NCBI GenBank assembly: GCA_050740455.1
Contig: JBOIDF010000001.1
Coordinates: 1-64,000 of the forward strand
From: USCg-Taylor sp050740455
GTDB taxonomy: Bacteria > Pseudomonadota > Gammaproteobacteria > JACCXJ01
Reading direction: 5' to 3'
DNA length: 64,000 nucleotides
Both the position numbers and the translations under genes were made by a program. Below, in pieces: positions 25,148-32,502 of this stretch (position 1 is its first letter; the number at the start of each line of letters is the position of its first letter). Under the pieces are notes generated by a model. The model saw only the letters and a program-made list of their open reading frames with translations. It was not told where the DNA came from and searched no databases.

Positions 25148-25150
25148 TCA

Positions 25151-25630
25151 GTGGCCGTCCTGGCGATCATCCTGTGTGGATATGGATGCGGATTTCACCT
25201 GCGCGGATCGAGCCCGGTGGCGCTTCGCTTCTCGGGCGTGTTTGTCGAGGCGGCCGGCGCTCCGCAAGTGGCGGCGCAATTGCGGCGGCAGTTGCAATAT
25301 AATGGCGTTGTGCTAACGTCCAAACCCACCCGTGCGGAGGCTGTGGTTACGCTCAGAGACGAGCGCTTCGAGCAGCGCGTGCTTTCGGTCGATCCGCGCA
25401 CCGGCAAGGTGCGCGAGTACGAGCTAGCCTATCGCGTCGATTTGATGGTGGCCGGCGCCAAGGGGCATTCCTTGCTCGCCGCGCAAAGCATCGATCTGGT
25501 GCGCGATTACACTTTCGATGAGACCGCGGCGCTTGCCAAATCCGATGAAGACCAGCTCTTGCGGCAAGAAATGATTCAAGACGCGGCCGCGACGGTGCTT
25601 AGACGGCTCGAAACCATTAAAGCGAAGTAA
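25151..25630 (+). CDS. lptE: LPS-assembly lipoprotein LptE
   Basis: LptE plugs the LptD barrel in the outer membrane. From GTG 25151 the product (159 residues) begins VAVLAIILCGYGCGFHLRGS: a hydrophobic signal, a lipobox-like cysteine, then GFHLRG, the conserved LptE opening. The frame is also open from ATG 24995, adding 52 residues (including ATG AAG TCA and 48 codons of MITE plus target copy) ahead of the hydrophobic core. Removing the MITE and one TCA joins ATGATGAAGTCA to GTGGCC and yields MMKSVAVLAIILCGYGCGFH, a perfect lipoprotein signal, so that was surely the ancestral start. Which start is used now is not clear. The TAA stop lies in the target duplication of a second element. Confidence 0.9.
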   Translation: MAVLAIILCGYGCGFHLRGSSPVALRFSGVFVEAAGAPQVAAQLRRQLQYNGVVLTSKPTRAEAVVTLRDERFEQRVLSVDPRTGKVREYELAYRVDLMVAGAKGHSLLAAQSIDLVRDYTFDETAALAKSDEDQLLRQEMIQDAAATVLRRLETIKAK

Positions 25631-25818
25631 GGAAGCTCTGCAAACGTGTCGCGAGCAAGCCTAGATGCGCGAAGCAGCGGAGCGAGTCGCGAGACATATC
25701 AGGTAGATAGGCGAGCGAGGAGCGAGCACGCGAAGACGCGGGGAGCGGTCCAGGGACGGCCGCGCTTTGAGAAGCGAGGAAAGCAGATGGGCTGCGCAGT
25801 ACCTTTTGCAGAGCTTCC
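25631..25818. mobile_element. 188-bp MITE between lptE and holA
   Basis: The termini are GGAAGCTCTGCAAA and TTTGCAGAGCTTCC, with GTAA duplicated at 25627-25630 and 25819-25822. A shorter relative (143 bp, better-matched ends) lies at 54097-54239. The two share the core around GAGTCGCGAGACATATCA. The longer copy carries about 45 extra internal bases. Before insertion the lptE stop would have stood one base from the holA ATG. Confidence 0.88.
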
Positions 25819-25823
25819 GTAAG

Positions 25824-26897
25824 ATGACGGCAGCCCGCCCGCGGCCCCGGGCAAAGCTCAAACCCGCCGAGCTTGGGGCGCGCATCGAACGCGAGGGGCT
25901 CGAACGGCTCTATCTCATCGCGGGCGATGAGCCCTACCAGTGTCTGGAGGCGATGGACCAGATCCGATCCCAGGCGCGTGCGCTCGGCGTCACGGAGCGC
26001 GTGGTGCTCGAAGCGCAAGCGGGATTCGACTGGCAACGCCTGCGCTACGAGGCGAATCACCTGAGCCTCTTCAGCGACCGCCGGCTCATAGAGCTTACCC
26101 TCGCGCACGTTCCCCCGCGGAACGAAGGCGCGCAAGCCATCATCGCCTATACCCAAGGGATGTCAGCGGACACCGTGGTGGTGATCCGCGCGCCCGTCCT
26201 CGATTACAGAGCAAAGCAAGGCGCATGGTACCAGGCCATCGAAGCCGCGGGCGTGGTTGTCGAAGTCGCGCCGGTGCCGCCCGAGGCGATGCCGGACTGG
26301 ATCCTGCGGCTCGGCGAACGGCGCGGTCTCATCCTGGATCAGGAGGCGGCGATGTTCATTGCCGAGCGGGTCGAGAATAACCTGCCCGCGGCAAGTCAGG
26401 AGCTTGAGAAGCTCCGGCTTTCCTTGCCGGGCGGCAAGGCCGGTCTCGAGGACGTCGTCGCGGTGGTCACGGACAGCAGCCGTTATGACGTGTTCGCCCT
26501 AGTCAATTGCGTGTTGGAAGGGCGCCAGGCACGATCCCTGTCCGTGCTCGCGGGACTCCGCGCCGAGGGTACCGAAGCCGCGCTCGTGACCTGGTCTCTG
26601 GTGCGTGAGCTGCGGATCCTATGCCGCTTGGCTTATAATCAGGCGCGCAAGCTTCCTTTGGAGCCCGTGTTCGAGGAATTCCGAGTCTGGGATCGGCGTA
26701 AAGCGGCCTTGAAACCGGCACTGCGGCGCCACACCGTCGCCAGCTTGCGGGAGTTGCTGCTGGCCGCTCATCAAGTAGAACGAGCCATCAAAGGCGCGAG
26801 CCCAGGAGATCCGTGGCTCATGCTGGCGGAGGTGGCGATCGGCCTCGCCGCAAGCAATGCCTCACGACGGCAGCGGAATTACAATGTGAACGAGTGA
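25824..26897 (+). CDS. holA: DNA polymerase III delta subunit
   Basis: The 357-residue delta subunit of the clamp loader opens the beta clamp. The N-terminal AAA+-like domain begins KLKPAELGARIEREGLERLY, then LIAGDEPYQCLEAMDQIR, the typical HolA start of L-x-x-[IV]-x-G-[DE]-E-x-[LY]. FDWQRLRYEANHLSLFSDRR and DTVVVIRAPVLDYRAKQGAW are family segments. The start ATG 25824 lies just past the MITE and its target copy; an in-frame start inside the element (25767) is rejected. leuS-lptE-holA is the standard gammaproteobacterial order. Its last 19 bases overlap the convergent lptB. Confidence 0.95.
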   Translation: MTAARPRPRAKLKPAELGARIEREGLERLYLIAGDEPYQCLEAMDQIRSQARALGVTERVVLEAQAGFDWQRLRYEANHLSLFSDRRLIELTLAHVPPRNEGAQAIIAYTQGMSADTVVVIRAPVLDYRAKQGAWYQAIEAAGVVVEVAPVPPEAMPDWILRLGERRGLILDQEAAMFIAERVENNLPAASQELEKLRLSLPGGKAGLEDVVAVVTDSSRYDVFALVNCVLEGRQARSLSVLAGLRAEGTEAALVTWSLVRELRILCRLAYNQARKLPLEPVFEEFRVWDRRKAALKPALRRHTVASLRELLLAAHQVERAIKGASPGDPWLMLAEVAIGLAASNASRRQRNYNVNE

Positions 26898-27643
26898 CCT
26901 AGATAGACCTGGCGTACGGTGTCGTTGGCGAGAACGGTCTCCGGCGCGCCCTCCGCGATGATGGTTCCTTCATTGACGATATAAGCCCGATCGCAGATCC
27001 CCAGGGTCTCGCGGACGTTGTGGTCGGTAATCAAGATCCCGATCCCGCGCGCCGCAAGCTGTTTGATGACCTTCTGAAGATCGAGCACCGAAAGCGGATC
27101 GACGCCGGCGAAGGGTTCATCGAGCATAATGAACTCGGGCTCCGCCGCCAGTGTCCGCGCGATCTCCGTGCGCCGCCGCTCGCCTCCCGACAGGGTTTCG
27201 CCCACACGATCGGACACCTGCTGAAGATGGAACTCTTGCAGCAGGCCCGTCAGCCGGCGTTCGCGCTCAACCGCATCGATGACCGATCGTATTTCCAGTA
27301 CCGCCAGGACGTTTTCCCTTACCGTGAGCTTTCTGAAGATGGAAGGCTCCTGCGGTAGATAGCCCAGTCCTAAACGCGCGCGCTGGTCCATCGGCAAGGC
27401 GGTAATGTCGCGGCGGTTGAGAAACACGGCGCCGGTGTCATTCGGCACGAGACCCACGATCATGTTGAAGCTCGTGGTCTTACCCGCGCCATTCGGACCG
27501 AGCAAACCGACGACTTCTCCGCTGTTAACCTTTAGGCTGACATCCTTGACGACCTGCCGCGACTGATACGTTTTGGAAAGGTGCCGGGCGCTGATGACGT
27601 GGGTCGATTTTTCGCCGGGTTCATTCTTTTGGTCGAGATCCAC
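26879..27643 (-). CDS. lptB: LPS export ABC transporter ATP-binding protein LptB
   Basis: The 254-residue ATPase has Walker A GPNGAGKTT, the signature LSGGERRRTEIAR, Walker B FIMLDEPFAGVDP, and the LptB-type ending TVRQVYLGHSF. It powers LPS extraction from the inner membrane with LptFGC. GTG 27643 is chosen: it gives a normal N-terminus (VDLDQKNEPG, then THVISARHLSKTY) and a 23-base overlap with lptA. Extending to ATG 27781 would add 46 unlikely residues. lptB is often followed by rpoN; here the operon ends and holA converges on it. Confidence 0.95.
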   Translation of the reverse strand: MDLDQKNEPGEKSTHVISARHLSKTYQSRQVVKDVSLKVNSGEVVGLLGPNGAGKTTSFNMIVGLVPNDTGAVFLNRRDITALPMDQRARLGLGYLPQEPSIFRKLTVRENVLAVLEIRSVIDAVERERRLTGLLQEFHLQQVSDRVGETLSGGERRRTEIARTLAAEPEFIMLDEPFAGVDPLSVLDLQKVIKQLAARGIGILITDHNVRETLGICDRAYIVNEGTIIAEGAPETVLANDTVRQVYLGHSFTL

Positions 27644-28214
27644 CAGCGCCGGAGCCGCGATTGGTTCCGTTTGGTTCCGTCTTTTTGGCTGGAGGAATGA
27701 TGATCCGTACCCGGCCATCGTCCGTGGCCCCGTTGTCATCGGATAGCTCGCCGGGGCGCGCCTTTCTTGCTTTAAGGACATTGCGAGCGGTATCGTAGGT
27801 CATGTGGTGGCCGGTGTAAATCTGCCCCCGTTGCACGATTTTGACCTTGTTGGTCATATGGATCAGTTGCTCTTGCGCCTGATACCTCATGTTGAGGGCC
27901 TCGCCCTCGATATCCTCCTCCTCGTTGTCGGGGCGTTGCCGGTAAGTCGCCGGGCTGCCTTCCAAGAGCGCTTCTTTCAGCTGTTGGTCGGGCGCATAGT
28001 TCAAGGTGAGGGTGTGGCCGGTGAAGCGCGTGCTCCCTTGGATGACGATGACATTCCCGCGGTAGATCGCAACCCCTGCCTTATCGTCGATTTCCACGAA
28101 GTCTGCCGTGACTTCAATCGGTTGATCGCGATCGGTGGACAACGCGGCGGCGGCCGTGACAAAGAATAAACCCGCCAGCAACACGCTGGAAGTCAATTTA
28201 GATTTCGCCACCAC
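27621..28214 (-). CDS. lptA: LPS transport periplasmic protein LptA
   Basis: LptA bridges LPS across the periplasm. The mature part is clear: QPIEVTADFVEIDDKAGVAI, YRGNVIVIQGSTRFTGHTLT and QIYTGHHMTYDTARNVLKAR. The signal peptide (KSKLTSSVLLAGLFFVTAAA) is preceded by DNA of the 131-bp repeat. GTG 28214, within the repeat, would start MVAKSKLTSS and make a normal 198-residue precursor. Alternatively ATG 28334 gives 238 residues with 40 extra, element-encoded residues ahead of the signal. Without the repeat the gene could have begun MTKSVLLAGLFFVTAAAALS. The lptC stop lies in the same repeat. Confidence 0.9.
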   Translation of the reverse strand: MVAKSKLTSSVLLAGLFFVTAAAALSTDRDQPIEVTADFVEIDDKAGVAIYRGNVIVIQGSTRFTGHTLTLNYAPDQQLKEALLEGSPATYRQRPDNEEEDIEGEALNMRYQAQEQLIHMTNKVKIVQRGQIYTGHHMTYDTARNVLKARKARPGELSDDNGATDDGRVRIIIPPAKKTEPNGTNRGSGAGGSRPKE

Positions 28215-28322
28215 GGGGTATGCAACCCCGTGGGGCGACCAAAAGGGAGAGCTGCGCCTCTCCCCTTTGGAAACCCCATCGCTAAGGTCCCTGCGGCAAG
28301 ACCGCGGGGAATAGATTTTAAC
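28192..28322 (-). repeat. 131-bp structured repeat, copy 2, inserted at the lptC/lptA junction
   Basis: In reverse orientation this is the same 131 bases as 17340-17470 with about three substitutions. It begins (minus strand) GTTAAAATC, which contains the TAA stop of lptC, and ends ATTGAC inside the lptA signal-peptide region. Flanking AGC triplets may be a target duplication, but the other copy does not show a matching one, so the exact ends are uncertain. Confidence 0.88.
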
Positions 28323-28902
28323 GCTTTTCGTCATAATGAGTCCGCACGTTTTTCAGCAATTCGACCAGGCCAAACGCAAGCCGCGCACGCATCCCGATTC
28401 CCCGGGTGATGGACGTGGGCGTGATGATCGTGGCGGCGCTATCGGTTTCAGCATAGCGCTTTTTGGGCAGTATCCTGAGATCGGGCGCTTGCACCTCGAT
28501 CTCGCGCACGCCCTCGGGGTTTCGGCGCCACACTCTCACGTTTCCGTACAGCAAGACGGTATCGTTGTTGGCCCCGATCCATCCCGAGTCGGCACGGGCG
28601 AACCACGGCGCCTTCGGATTATCGCTATAGAGCTCGAGGGTGGGATGAAGGAGTTGGGTGGTGTCATCCCCGAAGTGGAACATGCGCTTGGCGCGGAGCC
28701 TGCTTTCGAGCCTTCCGCGCTCGTCCATGGCGGTGCGGACGAAGTTCTCCATGTAAGAATCCGGTTCATCCGGGCCGACCGCCTCGCGGGTGATATTCTG
28801 CTCTTCCAGGCGCTCCAGGATCCAAGCGGTGGTGCCGGCGCAAACGCTAAGTGCGATCACCCCCGGCCAGTGCTTTAGCTTGCGGAAGCTTAGAATCGTC
28901 AC
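28318..28902 (-). CDS. lptC: LPS export protein LptC
   Basis: The 194-residue, single-helix inner-membrane protein couples LptB2FG to LptA. The N-terminal anchor is WPGVIALSVCAGTTAWIL, followed by the LptC/LptA-like jellyroll: YMENFVRTAMDERGRLESRL, LHPTLELYSDNPKAPWFARA, then TVLLYGNVRVWR and LRILPKKRYAETD. The start is GTG at 28902, close to the MITE that separates it from kdsC. The stop TAA is supplied by the 131-bp repeat, so the last residues may differ from the ancestral protein. Confidence 0.93.
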   Translation of the reverse strand: MTILSFRKLKHWPGVIALSVCAGTTAWILERLEEQNITREAVGPDEPDSYMENFVRTAMDERGRLESRLRAKRMFHFGDDTTQLLHPTLELYSDNPKAPWFARADSGWIGANNDTVLLYGNVRVWRRNPEGVREIEVQAPDLRILPKKRYAETDSAATIITPTSITRGIGMRARLAFGLVELLKNVRTHYDEKR

Positions 28903-28916
28903 AGAAGCTGTTCTTA

Positions 28917-29058
28917 GAGGTTGTGAATAAATCTGCTGCGCATCCCGATCGCGGCGTCGCGTGCTCGCTCGCTCCTCGCCTATCTGGTTGATATGTCTCG
29001 TCGCTCACTCCGCGGCTCCTTGCGCTCGGAATGCTCGCGACGATTTATTCACAACCTC
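28917..29058. mobile_element. 142-bp MITE between kdsC and lptC
   Basis: The ends are GAGGTTGTGAATAAATC and GATTTATTCACAACCTC, with the 3-base target TTA duplicated at 28914-28916 and 29059-29061. Read on the minus strand, its core (GAGACATATCA, GATAGGCGAG) matches the elements at 25631 and 54097, so it belongs to the same superfamily with different termini. The right target copy TTA is also the TAA stop of kdsC. Confidence 0.9.
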
Positions 29059-29604
29059 TTAGCTCAAGTACCGGCCGTAAAGGTTTGCGAGCGCGCCTTG
29101 CGCATCGAGGAGCAGCTCGCACAATTCGCGCACGGCGCCGCGTCCGCCGGGTTGCCGTGTCCGCCAATGCGCATGCTGACACACTAAATGGTGCGCATCG
29201 GCCACGGCAACCGCAAGTCCGGCGCGCATCATGACCGGCAAATCCGGCACATCGTCTCCCATGAACGCCGCCTGCTCGGCGCTCAAGCCGAGCTCGCGGA
29301 GCAGCGCATTGAAGATCGATAGCTTGTCGGAGGCCCCCTGGTAGATGTACCGTATCCCGAGCTCCGTCATGCGCTCTTCGACCGCCGCCGAAGCGCGTCC
29401 CGAAATCACGGCGATGTGTAAGCCGGCTTCCCGCAGCATGGCCAGCCCCTGCCCATCGCGGGTGTGAAACAGCTTCAACTGCTCGCCTCGCTCGCCCAGG
29501 ATCAGACTGCCGTCGGTCAGCACCCCGTCGACATCGAATGCGGCGAGGCGGATCTTCGCGGCCCTGGCCTTGACCCGATGCAGCGGTTCCGCGAGGTCCG
29601 CCAT
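29059..29604 (-). CDS. kdsC: 3-deoxy-D-manno-octulosonate 8-phosphate phosphatase
   Basis: The 181-residue HAD-family phosphatase has AAFDVDGVLTDGSLILGERG (Asp24 and Asp26 catalytic), HTRDGQGLAMLREAGLHIAV with ISGRAS, Lys in GASDKLSIFNALL, and FMGDDVPDLPVM. It removes phosphate from KDO-8-P to give KDO for the LPS inner core. Length and motifs are full. It lies 10 bases after kdsD. Its stop codon coincides with the MITE target duplication, so the gene ended just where the element landed. Confidence 0.95.
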   Translation of the reverse strand: MADLAEPLHRVKARAAKIRLAAFDVDGVLTDGSLILGERGEQLKLFHTRDGQGLAMLREAGLHIAVISGRASAAVEERMTELGIRYIYQGASDKLSIFNALLRELGLSAEQAAFMGDDVPDLPVMMRAGLAVAVADAHHLVCQHAHWRTRQPGGRGAVRELCELLLDAQGALANLYGRYLS

Positions 29605-29614
29605 GACGGGCGCG

Positions 29615-30613
29615 TTACAGGACTCCGGCGCGCAGTAAATCGTGCATGTTCAGCACGCCGCGCAGATCGCTTTTTTCGTCGGCGACTAACAATGCGTTGA
29701 TCTTGTGCCGCTGCATCAGGTTGAGCGCTTCGGCCGCGAGGCAGTCTTGGCCGACGGTGACGCATGCGGGCGTCATGACGCTCCGCATGCGTGCTCGATG
29801 GACGTCGACGCCGCGGTCCAGGGCGCGGCGCAGGTCGCCATCCGTGAAGATACCGGCGATCCGCAGCCCGTCCTCGACGATCGCCGTCATACCCAGGCCC
29901 TTGCGCGACATTTCCACCAGCGCGTCCCGCAACAGCGCCTCGGTGGTGACCACCGGGATCTCGTCCCCGGTATGCATGAGATCGGAAATACGCAGCAGCA
30001 GCCGCCGCCCCAATATCCCGCCCGGATGCGTCTGCGCGAAGTCCGCGGCGTTGAATCCGCGCGCCTCGAGGAGGGCGATGGCCAGCGCGTCTCCCATGGC
30101 CAGGGCCGCGGTCGTGCTCGAAGTCGGCGCCAAGCCCAAAGGACAAGCTTCTTGTGCCACGCTGACATCCAAGTTGACGGAGGCGGCGCGTGCGAGGGTC
30201 GATTCGGGCTTGCCGGTGAGAGCGATGAGCGGGATCCCTAGGCGTTTAATGAGCGGCAGCAAAACGATAAGTTCCACGGTTTCCCCGGAGTTGGACAGCG
30301 CGAGCACCACATCCTTGGTGGTGATCATGCCCATGTCGCCGTGGCTGGCCTCGCCGGGGTGAACGAAGAATGCCGGGGTGCCCGTGCTGGCCAAGGTGGC
30401 TGCGATCTTGCCGCCGATATGGCCGGACTTACCCATGCCCAATACCACGATTCTGCCCTCGCAACTCAAAAGGTAACGGCAGGCGCCGACGAACTCCGGG
30501 CCGATGCGCGCGCCGAGAGCGGCCACCGCTTGCGCCTCATTGTCGATGACCGAACGTCCCAAGGCTTGCAGCCGTTCGCCGGCAACGCGCTCGTCATGGA
30601 GATGGTCACGCAT
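29615..30613 (-). CDS. kdsD: D-arabinose 5-phosphate isomerase
   Basis: The 332-residue protein has an N-terminal SIS sugar-isomerase domain (IVVLGMGKSGHIGGKIAATL, GEASHGDMGMITTKDVVLAL with SNSGET, and ACPLGLAPTSSTTAALAMGD) and two C-terminal CBS domains (about residues 205-330). It isomerises ribulose 5-phosphate to arabinose 5-phosphate for KDO synthesis. It is first of the kdsD-kdsC-lptC-lptA-lptB operon, so the promoter lies in 30614-30769, shared with the divergent amgK. Confidence 0.95.
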   Translation of the reverse strand: MRDHLHDERVAGERLQALGRSVIDNEAQAVAALGARIGPEFVGACRYLLSCEGRIVVLGMGKSGHIGGKIAATLASTGTPAFFVHPGEASHGDMGMITTKDVVLALSNSGETVELIVLLPLIKRLGIPLIALTGKPESTLARAASVNLDVSVAQEACPLGLAPTSSTTAALAMGDALAIALLEARGFNAADFAQTHPGGILGRRLLLRISDLMHTGDEIPVVTTEALLRDALVEMSRKGLGMTAIVEDGLRIAGIFTDGDLRRALDRGVDVHRARMRSVMTPACVTVGQDCLAAEALNLMQRHKINALLVADEKSDLRGVLNMHDLLRAGVL

Positions 30614-30769
30614 GAGTCAAAAAATTCCGCTACGCTAGTAGTGCTCCAAGGGCAAGAAACCCGTTTATCATTTCAAGTACACCAAACGTTGACATGAAAT
30701 TCTATGGTAAGTGCGCGGCATTTGCATGTGGACTACATTACGACCGCCGTGAAAAGAAACCGGATCCCG

Positions 30770-31762
30770 ATGCGTCACGATGATCTCAAGCTCTGGGTAA
30801 CCCAGATCCTCAAGACAGGTGAGTTTCAGCTGAGCGCGGCCTCGAGCGACGCTAGCTTCCGGCACTACTGGCGGATCCGGCATCGGGATCGCTCCTATAT
30901 CGTGATGGACGCGCCGCCCGAGCGGGAGACTTGCGACGCTTTCATAGACATCGCCAAACGTCTGGGAGAGGCGGGTTTGAATGCCCCCAAGGTATTGGCT
31001 GGCGATCTTGCGCGTGGGTTTTTGCTCTTAACGGATCTCGGAACCAGGCTCTACCTCGACGAACTGCAATCGGACAACGCCGGGCAGCTTTATAGCAACG
31101 CCTTGAACGCCGTCGTCGCGATGCAGGTGCGCGCCGACGGCCGGGGACTCCCCCCTTACGATCGCGATGCTCTGATGCGGGAGATGGAGTTGTTTCGGGG
31201 ATGGCTGCTAGCGAAGGAACTCGGTCTGCGCTTATCGGCCGGCCAAAACGCGTCGCTCGACGCGAGCTTTGCATTTTTGGCGGAATCGGCCTTGTCGCAA
31301 CCTCGAGTCTTCGTGCATCGCGATTTCCATTCCCGAAACCTATTGGTCAGCGTGGGCAATGATCCCGGGATCCTCGATTTCCAGGACGCGGTGATCGGTC
31401 CTGTCACTTATGACGTTGTTTCTTTACTACGGGATTGCTACATTCGCTGGCCACGGGAGGAGATCGAGGCCTGGGCCGCCGAGTATTACCGGCGGGCGCT
31501 TGAACATGGCATTTTAAGTGGCGTGAGCCTCACGGCGTTTTACCGCTGGTTCGATCTGATGGGCGTGCAGCGGCATCTCAAGGCCAGCGGAATATTCGCG
31601 CGTTTATGGCATCGCGACGCTAAGCGCGGCTACCTCAATGATATTCCTAGAACGCTCGCGCACATTGCCGATGTGAGCGTGCGCTACCCGCAATTGGATT
31701 CGCTGCATGGCCTGCTGGTCGCAGAAGTCATACCTGCGATTAACGAACGGTACGCGCGATGA
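30770..31762 (+). CDS. amgK: N-acetylmuramate/GlcNAc anomeric kinase AmgK (APH family)
   Basis: The 330-residue phosphotransferase has ASFRHYWRIRHRDRSYIVMD early, the catalytic loop FVHRDFHSRNLLV (Asp as base) and ILDFQDAVIGPVTYDVVSLL as the metal-binding segment. AmgK phosphorylates MurNAc at C1 as the first step of the fosfomycin-bypassing recycling route. ATG 30770 gives the typical opening MRHDDLKLWV; upstream in-frame codons are ignored. Its stop overlaps murU by the ATGA sequence, so the kinase and the uridylyltransferase of the route are coupled. Confidence 0.92.
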   Translation: MRHDDLKLWVTQILKTGEFQLSAASSDASFRHYWRIRHRDRSYIVMDAPPERETCDAFIDIAKRLGEAGLNAPKVLAGDLARGFLLLTDLGTRLYLDELQSDNAGQLYSNALNAVVAMQVRADGRGLPPYDRDALMREMELFRGWLLAKELGLRLSAGQNASLDASFAFLAESALSQPRVFVHRDFHSRNLLVSVGNDPGILDFQDAVIGPVTYDVVSLLRDCYIRWPREEIEAWAAEYYRRALEHGILSGVSLTAFYRWFDLMGVQRHLKASGIFARLWHRDAKRGYLNDIPRTLAHIADVSVRYPQLDSLHGLLVAEVIPAINERYAR

Positions 31763-32427
31763 AGGCGATGATCTTGGCCGCGGGCAAGGGGGCGCGCATG
31801 CGCCCCTTGACCGATCGTCTGCCCAAGGCGCTGCTGCAAGTCGCGGGCAAAAGCCTGATCCAATATCAAGTCGAGCGCTTGGTGGGCGCGGGAATCACGG
31901 ATATTACCGTCAATCACGCGCTGCACGGCGATCTCATCGAGCAGACGCTGGGTACCGGCGCCGTCTTGGGCGCCTCGCTGCGCTATTCGCGCGAGGGGAC
32001 CGAGGCGCTGGAAACCGGTGGGGGTATTTTACGGGCCCTGCCGTTCCTGGGACCGGGGCCGTTTATCGTGGTCAACGCGGACATCTGGACCGACTACCCC
32101 TACGAAAAATTAGCGGGCCAACCGCAACGGCTGGCGCATGTGGTGCTGGTGGATAATCCGCCGCATCATCCCGCGGGAGACTTCGCGCTCAGCGGGCATG
32201 GCGTGGCATTGTCCGGGGATCGGCGGCTAACCTTCGGCGGGATCGGCGCCTATCGGCCGGAGCTGTTCGACGATTGCCTGCCGGGCACGTTTCGGCTCTC
32301 CGCGGTGCTGCGCATCGCGGTATCCCATGGCTTGGTGACCGGGGAGCGCTACGGGGGAGCCTGGGTGGACGTCGGCACGCCCGAGCGATTGTTGGCGGCA
32401 GAGAACCTCGTTCAATCGCGACGCTGA
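31759..32427 (+). CDS. murU: N-acetylmuramate alpha-1-phosphate uridylyltransferase MurU
   Basis: The 222-residue nucleotidyltransferase begins MKAMILAAGKGARMRPLTDR, LPKALLQVAGKSLIQYQVER, the NTP-binding signature, with TGGGILRALPFLG and IVVNADIWTDYPY supplying the metal aspartate. MurU makes UDP-MurNAc from MurNAc-1-phosphate in the Pseudomonas-type recycling pathway. The length fits MurU rather than longer glucose-1-phosphate enzymes, and the overlapping amgK decides the assignment. Confidence 0.93.
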   Translation: MKAMILAAGKGARMRPLTDRLPKALLQVAGKSLIQYQVERLVGAGITDITVNHALHGDLIEQTLGTGAVLGASLRYSREGTEALETGGGILRALPFLGPGPFIVVNADIWTDYPYEKLAGQPQRLAHVVLVDNPPHHPAGDFALSGHGVALSGDRRLTFGGIGAYRPELFDDCLPGTFRLSAVLRIAVSHGLVTGERYGGAWVDVGTPERLLAAENLVQSRR

Positions 32428-32502
32428 CCCGAAGCGATGCAGCTTGGTATCTGCATTGCTTCCGGTTAGTTTGATGCAGTAGTGCGCTTTTCGGTAGTAA
32501 CC

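Noticed and set aside
25767..25823. An earlier in-frame start for holA
   Set aside because: It lies inside the MITE and its target copy; the family N-terminus begins at ATG 25824.
27644..27781. A 46-residue N-terminal extension of LptB
   Set aside because: LptB proteins start close to the ATP-binding domain; the extension is antisense-like and overlaps lptA by 161 bases.
29646..30362. A 238-codon plus-strand frame opposite kdsD
   Set aside because: KdsD has complete SIS and CBS motifs; the opposite frame is low-complexity Ser/Arg-rich and has no motif.
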